Below are positions 1-7,051 of a DNA stretch of 29,216 nucleotides, one piece after another. The stretch is from an uncultured Lachnospiraceae bacterium (GTDB lineage: Bacteria; Bacillota; Clostridia; Lachnospirales; Lachnospiraceae): the NCBI GenBank assembly GCA_946623295.1, contig CAMOQY010000001.1:1-29216 (forward strand). The letters run 5' to 3'. Position 1 is the first letter of the stretch, and each line of letters begins with the position of its first letter. The notes beneath the pieces are model-generated. The model made no database searches, was not told the origin of the DNA, and saw nothing but the letters and a program-made list of their open reading frames with translations. Made by a program: the position numbers and the translations under genes.

Positions 1-1
1 A

Positions 2-199
2 TTCAAGGATGCCGTAGCAAACAAGCCCGGCTTCGTAAAGGCAATGTGGTGCGGAGACCTTGAGTGCGAAATGAAGATAAAGGAAGACACCACTGCAACA
101 TCCCGCTGCATGCCTTTTGAGCAGGAGCAGATCTCGCCTGTATGTGTGTGCTGCGGCCGTCCTGCCAAAAAGCTGGTCTACTGGGGCAAGGCATATTAA
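2..199 (+). CDS. proS: Prolyl-tRNA synthetase, C-terminal fragment
   Basis: This is the last 65 codons of a gene that begins before the window, ending in TAA at 197-199. The fragment contains GFVKAMWCGDLECE, a TSRCMPFEQE segment, a CVCCG pair of cysteines and a final LVYWGKAY. That combination is the C-terminal zinc-binding domain of the archaeal/eukaryal-type (type 3) prolyl-tRNA synthetase, which charges tRNA-Pro with proline in the cytoplasm and is common in Clostridia. The cysteines of MWCGDLEC and CVCC are the expected metal ligands. The terminal Tyr is also characteristic of this enzyme form. Catalytic motifs lie outside the window, so the identification rests on the tail alone. Confidence 0.9.
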   Translation, partial: FKDAVANKPGFVKAMWCGDLECEMKIKEDTTATSRCMPFEQEQISPVCVCCGRPAKKLVYWGKAY

Positions 200-247
200 G
201 AATGGCAAGTGTGCGATCCTGCCGCGGGCTTTACTGAAAGAGAGTTG

Positions 248-291
248 CCGGCAGGAGATATAAAAACGGCAGGGGTGCAGGCCCCTGCCGG
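248..291 (+). promoter_or_regulatory. Competing hairpins in front of the HTH gene
   Basis: A perfect 9-bp stem (267-275 with 282-290, 6-nt loop) ends 12 nt before the ATG at 303. A second segment, CCGGCAGG at 248-255, can pair perfectly with 284-291, so two mutually exclusive hairpins share one 3' arm. No T-run follows on the plus strand. On the minus strand the stem is followed by TTTTT, but no minus-strand gene needs ending here. A TATAAA at 259-264 could be a -10 element, in which case the dyad would cover the start site and act as an operator. Which role applies cannot be settled from sequence. Confidence 0.4.
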
Positions 292-302
292 ATCGTAAAA
301 AC

Positions 303-1448
303 ATGAACAACAGCAGCTACAATCAGGCACCCTACCGCGCGTTTGGCGAGAAATTCGACGCCGTCATGAGACTGTCGGATATGTCAAACGTGCTCTTCGG
401 AAGACTTGTCAACATGGACGCATCGTATATCAGCCGTTTCCGCAGCGGTACCAGGTCTCCGCGTTCAAATCCCAAGGCCGTGGAGGATATCTGCGATGTG
501 CTGCTGCGCAGGTTGAAGGACCAGGGCCGGATCGGGGAGCTGGCTGATTTTATGCATGTATCCCCGGAGACAGTCTCCGACGACGATGAGCTCTTTGCCA
601 CGTTCAGAAGCTGGCTCTTTGATATCGAAAAGGATGACGGCGCGCAGATGGCTGAAAAGCTCCTGGAGAACATCGACGCCTTCTCGCCAGATGCCAGTAT
701 GATGGAAGCCGCGATGAAACTTGCCGAGGCGGATGAGGCCGGCGAAGGACCGCGCAGCGTATATTTCGGCGCAGATGGCCTGCAGTCGGCGGTGCTCAGA
801 TTCCTGCGCGACGCCGCGGCCGCCGGCCCCGGAGAGCTGCTTCTCTATTCGGATCAAAGCATGGACTGGATGGTGAACGACTCGCAGTTCCTTATGAAAT
901 GGGCGGCACTGATGCTGCGCTGCGTAAAGAGCGGAGTCTATATACGCATCATCCATAACGTGGACCGCAATCTGGACGAGATGATGCAGGCCATTGTCAG
1001 CTGGCTGCCGCTATACATGTCCGGACGCATCGAGTCGTATTACTGCAAAAAACAGAGAAATCTGCGTTTTTCAAACACTATATTCCTCAGGCCCGGCATG
1101 GCCTGCATCAAAGGGAGCAATTTCGCCGGCACCGAGAACGAAATCGGAGTTTACCGCTATGATACCGACAGGGAGCTGCTCGATCTGCACAGATGCATCT
1201 ACGACAGGCTTCTCTCCGAGTCGCGGGCGCTGGTGCGCATCTACGGTAATTCCGAGCTGGCAGACAGACTTATCGCCAGCAGCGCCTATACGGTCCCCAA
1301 CCTGCCCTTCAAAAACGTCCAGGTCGCCATTTCCGAGAGATCGGTAGACGTGAGCAGACTTGCCGCTCCTAAAGTAACGTTCACCATCACTCATCCCGCG
1401 CTCTGCAGGGCCTTTGCCGCTTACGCCGAGAAGGCGGGAGAGAAGTAG
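303..1448 (+). CDS. HTH-domain regulator with unknown C-terminal domain
   Basis: This 381-residue protein has an N-terminal helix-turn-helix (about residues 12-62). It includes the recognition-helix-like stretch VNMDASYISRFRSGTRSP, which resembles XRE-type DNA-binding domains seen in Lachnospiraceae. The remaining 300 residues match no family I can name. They include RIIHNVDRNLDEMM and WLPLYMSGRIESYY, and the second half has an alternating strand/helix look. No membrane segment or signal peptide is visible. The start at 303 has no clear Shine-Dalgarno, only GGAT about 10 nt upstream, and follows the dyad at 248-291. It is probably a cytoplasmic transcription regulator; target and ligand are unknown. 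It ends in a strong terminator and is likely monocistronic. Confidence 0.7.
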   Translation: MNNSSYNQAPYRAFGEKFDAVMRLSDMSNVLFGRLVNMDASYISRFRSGTRSPRSNPKAVEDICDVLLRRLKDQGRIGELADFMHVSPETVSDDDELFATFRSWLFDIEKDDGAQMAEKLLENIDAFSPDASMMEAAMKLAEADEAGEGPRSVYFGADGLQSAVLRFLRDAAAAGPGELLLYSDQSMDWMVNDSQFLMKWAALMLRCVKSGVYIRIIHNVDRNLDEMMQAIVSWLPLYMSGRIESYYCKKQRNLRFSNTIFLRPGMACIKGSNFAGTENEIGVYRYDTDRELLDLHRCIYDRLLSESRALVRIYGNSELADRLIASSAYTVPNLPFKNVQVAISERSVDVSRLAAPKVTFTITHPALCRAFAAYAEKAGEK

Positions 1449-1467
1449 ACGGGCCGCAGCCGAGCAC

Positions 1468-1496
1468 AAAAAAGCCGCAGACAATGCGGCTTTTTT
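1468..1496. terminator. Bidirectional intrinsic terminator
   Basis: A 12-bp perfect stem (1468-1479 with 1485-1496) with loop GACAA has an A6 run on one side and a T6 run on the other. It therefore ends transcription from both sides. It separates the plus-strand HTH gene (stop 1448) from the convergent minus-strand membrane protein gene (stop at 1513). Confidence 0.9.
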
Positions 1497-1512
1497 GATG
1501 TAAAGAAATGGG

Positions 1513-2115
1513 TTATTTCAGGTTCGGACAGCGGGATGCGATATAGCTCCTGACGAATTCGAAGTCCTGATCAGCGGCATAGACCTGGTTATGCTGAAGG
1601 GCGCCGTTCACTTTGATAAGATGGCGGCGGGGGTATGCTTTGATACTCCGCACCTTTTGAAAATCCGAGTACATCTCCGTGCGCTGAGCATTCAGTCCGG
1701 CGCCTGCAGCGGAGGGCCTGCCGCTGAGCGCACCGGCTGCTGCGGCAAACTGCCCGATCTTTTTGGCTTTCTTTGCCTGATCAGCGCTCTGGCTGTGCTT
1801 TATACCATGCTCGTCCATCTCAAAGTCTACGATATACTTACCGCCCATTATCAGAGCATAGATCAGGTATCCGATCCCGGTAAGGACAGTCATTCCCAGT
1901 ACAAAGTATCCGAATAATTTCAGATTATCAGGAAGGTTCACCGTTCCCCAGTCGATCAGATCCAGGACGGCGATCAGTGCAAAGATGCCGAGGATAATGA
2001 AGAAAAAGATCTTCCAGATCAGAAAAAAGTAAACAGGATTCCGGTACAGGCTGACCTCGTACCTCCAGCGGTAGATTCCGTTGTCATCAAGTGTTATATT
2101 GCTGCTGACCTGCAT
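1513..2115 (-). CDS. Small membrane protein, two TM helices, unknown function
   Basis: A 200-residue protein with start ATG at 2115, chosen because AAGGAGGG stands 6 nt upstream; an in-frame ATG further up at 2196 lacks a ribosome site. The order is a short soluble N-terminus with WRYEVSLYRNPVYF, TM helix 1 (about 29-52), TM helix 2 (about 67-91), then about 110 cytoplasmic residues. That tail contains an Ala/Gly-rich linker and a strand-rich end (FQKVRSIKAYPRRHLIKVN). Two helices followed by a beta-rich tail recall bacterial PH-like membrane proteins of Clostridia, but I cannot name a family. It has its own promoter and appears monocistronic. Confidence 0.75.
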   Translation of the reverse strand: MQVSSNITLDDNGIYRWRYEVSLYRNPVYFFLIWKIFFFIILGIFALIAVLDLIDWGTVNLPDNLKLFGYFVLGMTVLTGIGYLIYALIMGGKYIVDFEMDEHGIKHSQSADQAKKAKKIGQFAAAAGALSGRPSAAGAGLNAQRTEMYSDFQKVRSIKAYPRRHLIKVNGALQHNQVYAADQDFEFVRSYIASRCPNLK

Positions 2116-2140
2116 AGTGCACCCTCCTTCTTTTGGATCC

Positions 2141-2169
2141 ATTTTAGCGGGTGCAGCGGCTGCCTTCAA
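2141..2169 (-). promoter_or_regulatory. Sigma-A promoter for the small membrane protein
   Basis: On the minus strand TTGAAG (2164-2169) and TAAAAT (2141-2146) are separated by exactly 17 nt. The predicted start site is about 20 nt before the GTG/ATG region, just ahead of the AAGGAGGG ribosome site. Confidence 0.6.
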
Positions 2170-2194
2170 TCCCGGAGACGCCTTTGTCAATGAC

Positions 2195-2227
2195 ATACTT
2201 AAACCTTTATTTCCGAGGTTTAAGTAT
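2195..2227. repeat. 12-bp perfect inverted repeat, operator candidate
   Basis: ATACTTAAACCT at 2195-2206 is the exact reverse complement of 2216-2227, with a 9-nt spacer. It lies 26 bp upstream of the -35 box of the membrane protein promoter. The plus-strand T5 that follows is not downstream of any plus-strand gene, so a terminator role is unlikely. A regulator binding site is the simplest reading. Confidence 0.5.
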
Positions 2228-2243
2228 ATTTTTACGTTGATCG

Positions 2244-2269
2244 GCCTGCCGCATGAGATCGCGGCAGGC
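2244..2269 (-). terminator. Hairpin after malQ
   Basis: A perfect 9-bp stem (2244-2252 with 2261-2269, 8-nt loop) starts 1 nt after the malQ stop codon in the minus direction. No T-run follows in that direction, so it could be a weak terminator or a 3' RNA-stabilising hairpin. Confidence 0.5.
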
Positions 2270-2270
2270 T

Positions 2271-3767
2271 TTATTCTTCTCCTGAAAGCTCGCAGCGGCC
2301 GTAGAGCGCTGTCATCGCGGCGATCTCCGAAGCGAGCTTTGCGGTCAGAGATCCGGGAAGCATACGCCAGCGCCAGTTTCCATCGAGTATTCCCGGAGTG
2401 TTAATACGCGCGCTGCCGTCCAGCTCCAGCCAGTCCTGCATCTGGGCGATAAAAAGGTTCGCGGTGGAGCTCATACCGCCGCGGATGATCCCGCGAACGT
2501 AGCCTTCGTCCTTGTTCAGCCCAAAGTATCTGACCGCAAGAGCGCGGACCTCGTCATCGGCCCCATCCAGCCATCCGCGTATGGTATCATTGTCATGAGT
2601 GCCGGGATAGCAGATGCAGTTAGCGGTATAATTATGAGGCATATCCTTTGAGTCCTGGGAATAAAAGGCAAATTCGAGCACGCGCATTCCCGGAAGACCG
2701 GAATCCTTGAGGAGCTGTTCTACCTCCGGTGTGGGATATCCCAGATCTTCCGCGATGAATTCTGTATCACGGAACCAGCTCGTAAGCCTGCCCACGAGAT
2801 CCATGCCGGGACCTTTTACCCAGCATCCGTTTTTTGCGGTAGTCTCATCAGCTGGAACCGTCCAGTAGCTTTCGATCCCGCGGAAATGATCTATCCGGAT
2901 CATATCATAGAGCCTGGCTGCGCCGCCGACTCTGCGTATCCACCAGCCGTAGCCGTCCTGCGCCATCCGGTCGTAGTCATACAGCGGATTTCCCCAGAGC
3001 TGCCCGTCGTCCGTAAAATCATCCGGCGGCACTCCTGCCACCTTTACCGGTGTATTCTGGTCATCGAGCTGGAAGTACTGCGGATCAGCCCACACGTCAG
3101 CTGAATCGAGCGCTACGTAAAGCGCCATGTCGCCGATGATCCGGATGCCTTTTTCATGCGCATACTCGCGCAGCTGTTCCCACTGTTTAAAAAAGAGGTA
3201 CTGCGTATAGATATAGAACCGCACATCATCCTCAAGCATGCGGCCGTATTTTTCAACAGCGTCTGCTCTGTGCAGTCTGATTTCTTCGTCGGGCCATTCG
3301 AGCCAGCTTTTCATCCCAAAATGCTTTTTTACGGCCATGAAGAGCGCGTAATCGCAAAGCCAGCCTGAGTTTTCATCCGTAAAACGGCTGAGTGCATCGC
3401 TCTCGCGCGCGTATCCTCGCTTATATGCCTTATAGAGGAGTTTTTCGCGGTTCTCATATAAAAGGCCGTAATCGACCTTTTCCGGATCGTCTCCCCAGCA
3501 CAGGCCGTCGATCTCCTCCTGTGTCAGAAGGCCGTCCGCGGCAAGTATATCGAGATCGATAAAATAAGGATTGCCTGCATAAGCGGAGGGACTCTGATAA
3601 GGAGAGTCCCCCACGCTTGTCCGGCCCGCGGGAAGTATCTGCCACCAGCTCTGTTCCGCCTCGGCAAGAAAATCGATAAAATCACGGGCCGCCTGCCCGA
3701 GAGTCCCTATACCGTAAGGAGAGGGAAGGGATGACACGGGCATTAGTATTCCACTGCTTCTTTTCAT
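2271..3767 (-). CDS. malQ: 4-alpha-glucanotransferase (amylomaltase, GH77)
   Basis: A 498-residue cytoplasmic enzyme of the usual family length. It transfers alpha-1,4-glucan segments between maltooligosaccharides, releasing glucose and building longer chains. The GH77 signatures are in order: SSLPSPYGIGTLG near the N-terminus, DSPYQSPSAYAGNPYFIDL (54-72), nucleophile Asp293 in RIDHFRG, acid/base Glu340 in AEDLG, and the third carboxylate in THDNDT (about 392). The ATG at 3767 was chosen because the protein then begins MKRSSGILMPVSSLP as expected. It follows the malG stop by 2 nt, with AAAAGG inside the end of malG as ribosome site. It is the last gene of the glucan operon and processes what the ABC importer brings in. 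Confidence 0.95.
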   Translation of the reverse strand: MKRSSGILMPVSSLPSPYGIGTLGQAARDFIDFLAEAEQSWWQILPAGRTSVGDSPYQSPSAYAGNPYFIDLDILAADGLLTQEEIDGLCWGDDPEKVDYGLLYENREKLLYKAYKRGYARESDALSRFTDENSGWLCDYALFMAVKKHFGMKSWLEWPDEEIRLHRADAVEKYGRMLEDDVRFYIYTQYLFFKQWEQLREYAHEKGIRIIGDMALYVALDSADVWADPQYFQLDDQNTPVKVAGVPPDDFTDDGQLWGNPLYDYDRMAQDGYGWWIRRVGGAARLYDMIRIDHFRGIESYWTVPADETTAKNGCWVKGPGMDLVGRLTSWFRDTEFIAEDLGYPTPEVEQLLKDSGLPGMRVLEFAFYSQDSKDMPHNYTANCICYPGTHDNDTIRGWLDGADDEVRALAVRYFGLNKDEGYVRGIIRGGMSSTANLFIAQMQDWLELDGSARINTPGILDGNWRWRMLPGSLTAKLASEIAAMTALYGRCELSGEE

Positions 3768-3769
3768 TT

Positions 3770-4630
3770 TTAGCCTTTTACAGCGCCGGCTGCAACTCCC
3801 TTGATGATATATTTCTGGCAGATGAGGTAGAAGACGATGACGGGTATGATGCTGAGGAGTATCAGCGCCATCGTTGCGCCGAGATCTACCGTGCCGTAGC
3901 TTCCCTTCAGATACTGGATGTGGATGGGTATCGTGCGGTAATCGTTTATATCCAGCACGAGATAGGGCAGCAGATAGTCGTTCCAGACCCACATGATCTC
4001 AAGTATTCCCACGGAGATGAGGGTAGGCTTGAGCATGGGCAGTACCACGGAAAAGAACGTGCGCACCGGACCGCAGCCGTCGATAGAGGCCGCCTCTTCG
4101 ATCTCGATGGGGATCGATTTGACAAAGCCAACGAACATGAAGATCGCCAGACCCGCTCCAAAGCCCAGATACACGATGGGGATCGTCCAGGGAGTGTTGA
4201 GCTTTAACGTATCCGCGGTCTTTGACAGCGTATACATGACCATCTGGAACGGCACCACCATGGAAAATACACATAGATAATATATAATCCGGCAGAGCTT
4301 TGAATCAACTCTGGCTATGTACCACGCGCCCATGGAGCAGCAGATCAGTATCAGAGCCGTTGAGGAGATGGTGATGAGAGCACTGTAGCCTGCGCTCTTC
4401 CAGAAAGGATAGTTGCCGAAGGTCATTCCCTTTTCAAAATTGTCCAGACCGGCGAAGGAATCCTCGTCAGGGAGAGCAAAGGTATCGGTCTTGACGTAGG
4501 TATTCTCTTTAAAGGAATTTACAACGACGCTAAGGACGGGCATCATATATACGATGCAGACCAGCGCGAGCACGATGGACATGACGGTCTTGCGCCTGCG
4601 CTCGGCGGAGAGACTTCCTGCAGTGTTCAT
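3770..4630 (-). CDS. Carbohydrate ABC transporter permease, MalG type
   Basis: This 286-residue inner-membrane permease has about six hydrophobic segments and an N-terminal basic stretch (RRRK, 11-14) before TM1. The EAA loop, which docks the ATPase, is at about 179-199 (EEAASIDGCGPVRTFFSVVLP). It pairs with the MalF-type protein encoded just upstream to form the channel of a sugar importer. The ATG at 4630 overlaps the malF stop by one base (TAATG), and AAAGGAGGT stands 9 nt upstream. No ATPase gene lies in the operon. Firmicute sugar importers of this class often share one MsmX-type ATPase encoded elsewhere, which is probably the case here. The neighbouring malQ points to maltooligosaccharides as substrate. 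Confidence 0.93.
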   Translation of the reverse strand: MNTAGSLSAERRRKTVMSIVLALVCIVYMMPVLSVVVNSFKENTYVKTDTFALPDEDSFAGLDNFEKGMTFGNYPFWKSAGYSALITISSTALILICCSMGAWYIARVDSKLCRIIYYLCVFSMVVPFQMVMYTLSKTADTLKLNTPWTIPIVYLGFGAGLAIFMFVGFVKSIPIEIEEAASIDGCGPVRTFFSVVLPMLKPTLISVGILEIMWVWNDYLLPYLVLDINDYRTIPIHIQYLKGSYGTVDLGATMALILLSIIPVIVFYLICQKYIIKGVAAGAVKG

Positions 4631-5550
4631 TACTGCTGCACCTCCTTTCTTCTGGTAAAGCGGAGCTGGATCAGTCCGAGAGCCGCGACAAGTATGAAGA
4701 ACAGTACGGCCTTGGCCTGAGCGACGCCGGTCGCGGACGTATTCTGTCCGTAGAATGTGTTAAAGATATTAAGAGCGAGCATTTCGGTCTGCTTGATCTG
4801 CGAGCCGTCCGACAGAATGGTGATGGGCAGACCGCCCGTCAGAGCCAGGTTCTGATCAAAGAGCTTGAAACCGTTTGTCAGAGAAAGGAACGTGCAGATC
4901 GTGATCGAAGGCATGATATTGGGTATGGTGACCTTGAAAAGAGTCTGCCATTTGCTTGCGCCGTCGATCTTTGCGGCCTCGAGCATATCCTCCGGGACGG
5001 CCTGAAGTCCGGCGATATATATGATCATCATATATCCTATCTGCTGCCAGCAGACGAGGATGATCAGGCCCCAGAAGCCGAAGGTGGAGTTCTCCAGGAT
5101 CGACGTACCGTAACGGCTGAGGATGCCGTCAAAGATCATGGACCAGATATAGCCGAGGACGATACCGCCGATCAGGTTTGGCATAAAGAAGACCGTGCGG
5201 AAAAGATTGCTGCCCTTGATGCCCTGCGTAAGCAGATACGCTACGGTAAACGCCAGAATATTGATAATGATCAGACTGGCTATCGCGAAAAGCGCTGTAT
5301 ACCAGAAGGCTCTGTTAAAGGACGGGTCGGCGAGCGCCCTGCCGTAGTTGCCAAAACCTATGAACTCGGCGTCCTTTATCAGCCTGAATTTACAGAGTGA
5401 GAGATAGATGCCCTGAATGAATGGCCAGATAAATCCGATGGCAAAGCACACAACGACCGGTCCCATGAACAGCCAGGACCATTTGCGCATGGATCTTATC
5501 TTGGCGGGCTTCTTTTTTAAAGCTGAGAAATTACTTTTATTGTTTTTCAC
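4630..5550 (-). CDS. Carbohydrate ABC transporter permease, MalF type
   Basis: A 306-residue membrane permease. I chose a GTG start at 5550 because GGAGGGGG lies just upstream and the protein then begins with a short basic tail (KNNKSNFSALKKKPAK) before TM1 (about 24-44). The open frame continues 25 codons further up without a ribosome site. The EAA loop is at about 190-210 (LEAAKIDGASKWQTLFKVTIP). It forms the heterodimeric channel with the MalG-type partner, whose start codon overlaps its stop. It is separated from the binding protein gene by the attenuator hairpin at 5580-5616, which would lower its expression relative to the binding protein. Confidence 0.93.
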   Translation of the reverse strand: MKNNKSNFSALKKKPAKIRSMRKWSWLFMGPVVVCFAIGFIWPFIQGIYLSLCKFRLIKDAEFIGFGNYGRALADPSFNRAFWYTALFAIASLIIINILAFTVAYLLTQGIKGSNLFRTVFFMPNLIGGIVLGYIWSMIFDGILSRYGTSILENSTFGFWGLIILVCWQQIGYMMIIYIAGLQAVPEDMLEAAKIDGASKWQTLFKVTIPNIMPSITICTFLSLTNGFKLFDQNLALTGGLPITILSDGSQIKQTEMLALNIFNTFYGQNTSATGVAQAKAVLFFILVAALGLIQLRFTRRKEVQQ

Positions 5551-5579
5551 GGGGAACCCCCTCCAGATACTACATTTAC

Positions 5580-5616
5580 AAAAAAAACAGCGGGGCGGGC
5601 AGACGGCTCGCCCCGC
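5580..5616 (-). terminator. Intra-operon terminator/attenuator after malE
   Basis: In the minus direction an 11-bp stem (5590-5600 with 5606-5616, one G-U pair, 5-nt loop) is followed 2 nt later by T8 (5580-5587). It sits between the binding protein stop and the permease ribosome site. Such partial terminators are known to keep the binding protein in excess over the membrane subunits. Confidence 0.8.
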
Positions 5617-5653
5617 CGCAGTCACACGCTGATGCGCGGACGGGAATCAGTGA

Positions 5654-6928
5654 TTACTGGTTCTGCTTCTGATACTGAACGGCCCAGCCGTCGATCATGG
5701 CAGTACGAACGGTCTCCCAGTTCGCGTCGGTCTGATCGGCATTGTAGGCGTTCAGAGCGGAGACAAGACCTGCGCGGTAGTCGTCAACACCGGGCTGATA
5801 GTTGGTAGCCCAGTCCATGACGTAGCAGCCCTTGTTGGTGTACTCGTTTGCAGCAGCCAGGAAGCCGTTGGTGGACTCTGCAGCGCTCTTATAAGGCATT
5901 GCTCCGAAGGTATCGACAAGGATACGGGAAGCCTCGGCGTCGGTCACACACCATACCAGGAAGTCCATGGTGGCCTTCTGGTCTTCCTCGGAAGCCTTGG
6001 AGTTGATGGCCCAGCAGTTTTCGGTACCGCAGTTGAGGCCGGCTTTCTCCTCGCCTTCAACACCGCAGTAGTAAGGGATCATGGTGGCGTTCGGGACTGT
6101 CTCGGATACTGCTGAATACTCCCAGGAACCGTTTACAAAGAAAGCAGCCTTGCCTTCCTTGAACTCGGCCTCGGAATCATGTCCGCCTGTAGCCAGGGTC
6201 TTGGGATCCTGGGTGCTGTTGTTGATGCAGAGATCGTAGAGATTCTTGTAGTTCTCTACGTAGGTTCCCTTGAGCTCAGCGGGGCACTCGGTCCAGGTGC
6301 TGCCGGAGTCGCGCTCCTCATAGTAGTACTCAAGGTTGACCATATGGCCGGTGAATCTCCAGCTGGAGCTGGAATCCATATCGCAGGCGGAGAAGGCGTC
6401 AAAGCCCAGCTCGGCCGCGCGGCTGTGGATATCCTCGACTACAGCCTTGAGGGTGGCGAAGTTGGTGATCTCATCTACGGAGTGTCCTGCCTTCTCGAGC
6501 AGATCGGGGTTAACGATGATGCCGTAGCATTCGAAGCAGTAACCGATGGAGACGAGCTTGCCGTCAGCGGAATACAGGTTATATGCGTCGGTATTGAGTT
6601 CCTTGGCGATAGGTGTATCCTTGAGGTCGAGAGCATAGTCAGCCCAATCCTTTACGCTGTTGGTGTTTCCTACAACAAAGAGCGTAGGCGGAGCGGACTT
6701 GTCCATCTCGGACGTAAGAGTCTGGCCATAGGTGCCGGAAGCAGCCGTAACGACCTTTACGTCGACGCCGGTCTTCTCTTTGTAGAGCTTGGCGACCTCT
6801 TGAAGAGCCTCATCGGATTCGGGCTTGAAGTTAAGCCAGTAGACTGACCCCGACTTGGATTCTCCGCATGCGGACAGCAGTCCGATGCAAAGGATCACGG
6901 AAAGCAAAAGTGACAAAGCTTTTTTCAT
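5654..6928 (-). CDS. Extracellular sugar-binding lipoprotein (family 1)
   Basis: A 424-residue lipoprotein with a lipobox LLSAC and predicted acylated Cys21. The mature part has the look of family 1 maltose-type binding proteins: VYWLNFKPESDEALQEVAKLYKEKTGVDVKVV, TLFVVGNTNSV, and a C-terminal half with KAAFFVNGSWEYSAV and CWAINSKASEEDQ. It captures an oligosaccharide at the outer face and delivers it to the two permeases encoded next. AAGGAGG is 8 nt before the ATG. It is first in the operon, behind its own promoter and operator, and followed by an attenuator. The link to malQ suggests alpha-glucans such as maltose or maltodextrin, an inference from context, since the sugar site cannot be read directly. 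Confidence 0.92.
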   Translation of the reverse strand: MKKALSLLLSVILCIGLLSACGESKSGSVYWLNFKPESDEALQEVAKLYKEKTGVDVKVVTAASGTYGQTLTSEMDKSAPPTLFVVGNTNSVKDWADYALDLKDTPIAKELNTDAYNLYSADGKLVSIGYCFECYGIIVNPDLLEKAGHSVDEITNFATLKAVVEDIHSRAAELGFDAFSACDMDSSSSWRFTGHMVNLEYYYEERDSGSTWTECPAELKGTYVENYKNLYDLCINNSTQDPKTLATGGHDSEAEFKEGKAAFFVNGSWEYSAVSETVPNATMIPYYCGVEGEEKAGLNCGTENCWAINSKASEEDQKATMDFLVWCVTDAEASRILVDTFGAMPYKSAAESTNGFLAAANEYTNKGCYVMDWATNYQPGVDDYRAGLVSALNAYNADQTDANWETVRTAMIDGWAVQYQKQNQ

Positions 6929-6961
6929 AAAAAAACCTCCTTAAAACTATAAAAGCTTTTA

Positions 6962-6985
6962 GGTTAATTAATTAACTAATTAACC
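6962..6985. promoter_or_regulatory. 24-bp palindromic operator for the glucan operon
   Basis: GGTTAATT at 6962-6969 is the exact reverse complement of 6978-6985. The inner 8 bases continue the symmetry with a single mismatched pair (6971/6976). The site begins about 8 bp past the -10 box, so it overlaps or directly follows the start site, the classic place for a repressor. The regulator is not in this window. The symmetry is even, but the centre is T-A rather than the C-G of most LacI-family sites. Confidence 0.7.
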
Positions 6986-6992
6986 ACCGGAT

Positions 6993-7020
6993 AGTATATC
7001 ACTTTTTTTTTCCATGTCAA
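6993..7020 (-). promoter_or_regulatory. Sigma-A promoter of the glucan operon
   Basis: Reading on the minus strand, TTGACA (7015-7020) is a perfect -35. TATACT (6993-6998) is a near-perfect -10 at 16 nt, and the spacer contains an A9 run. It lies in the short gap behind the end of cca and drives malE onward. Confidence 0.85.
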
Positions 7021-7051
7021 CTATGTGGATCATGTCGGAAATTGCTTCTGA

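Noticed and set aside
3731..4280. Open frames on the plus strand across malG
   Set aside because: They are antisense to a well-matched permease gene and carry no family signature.
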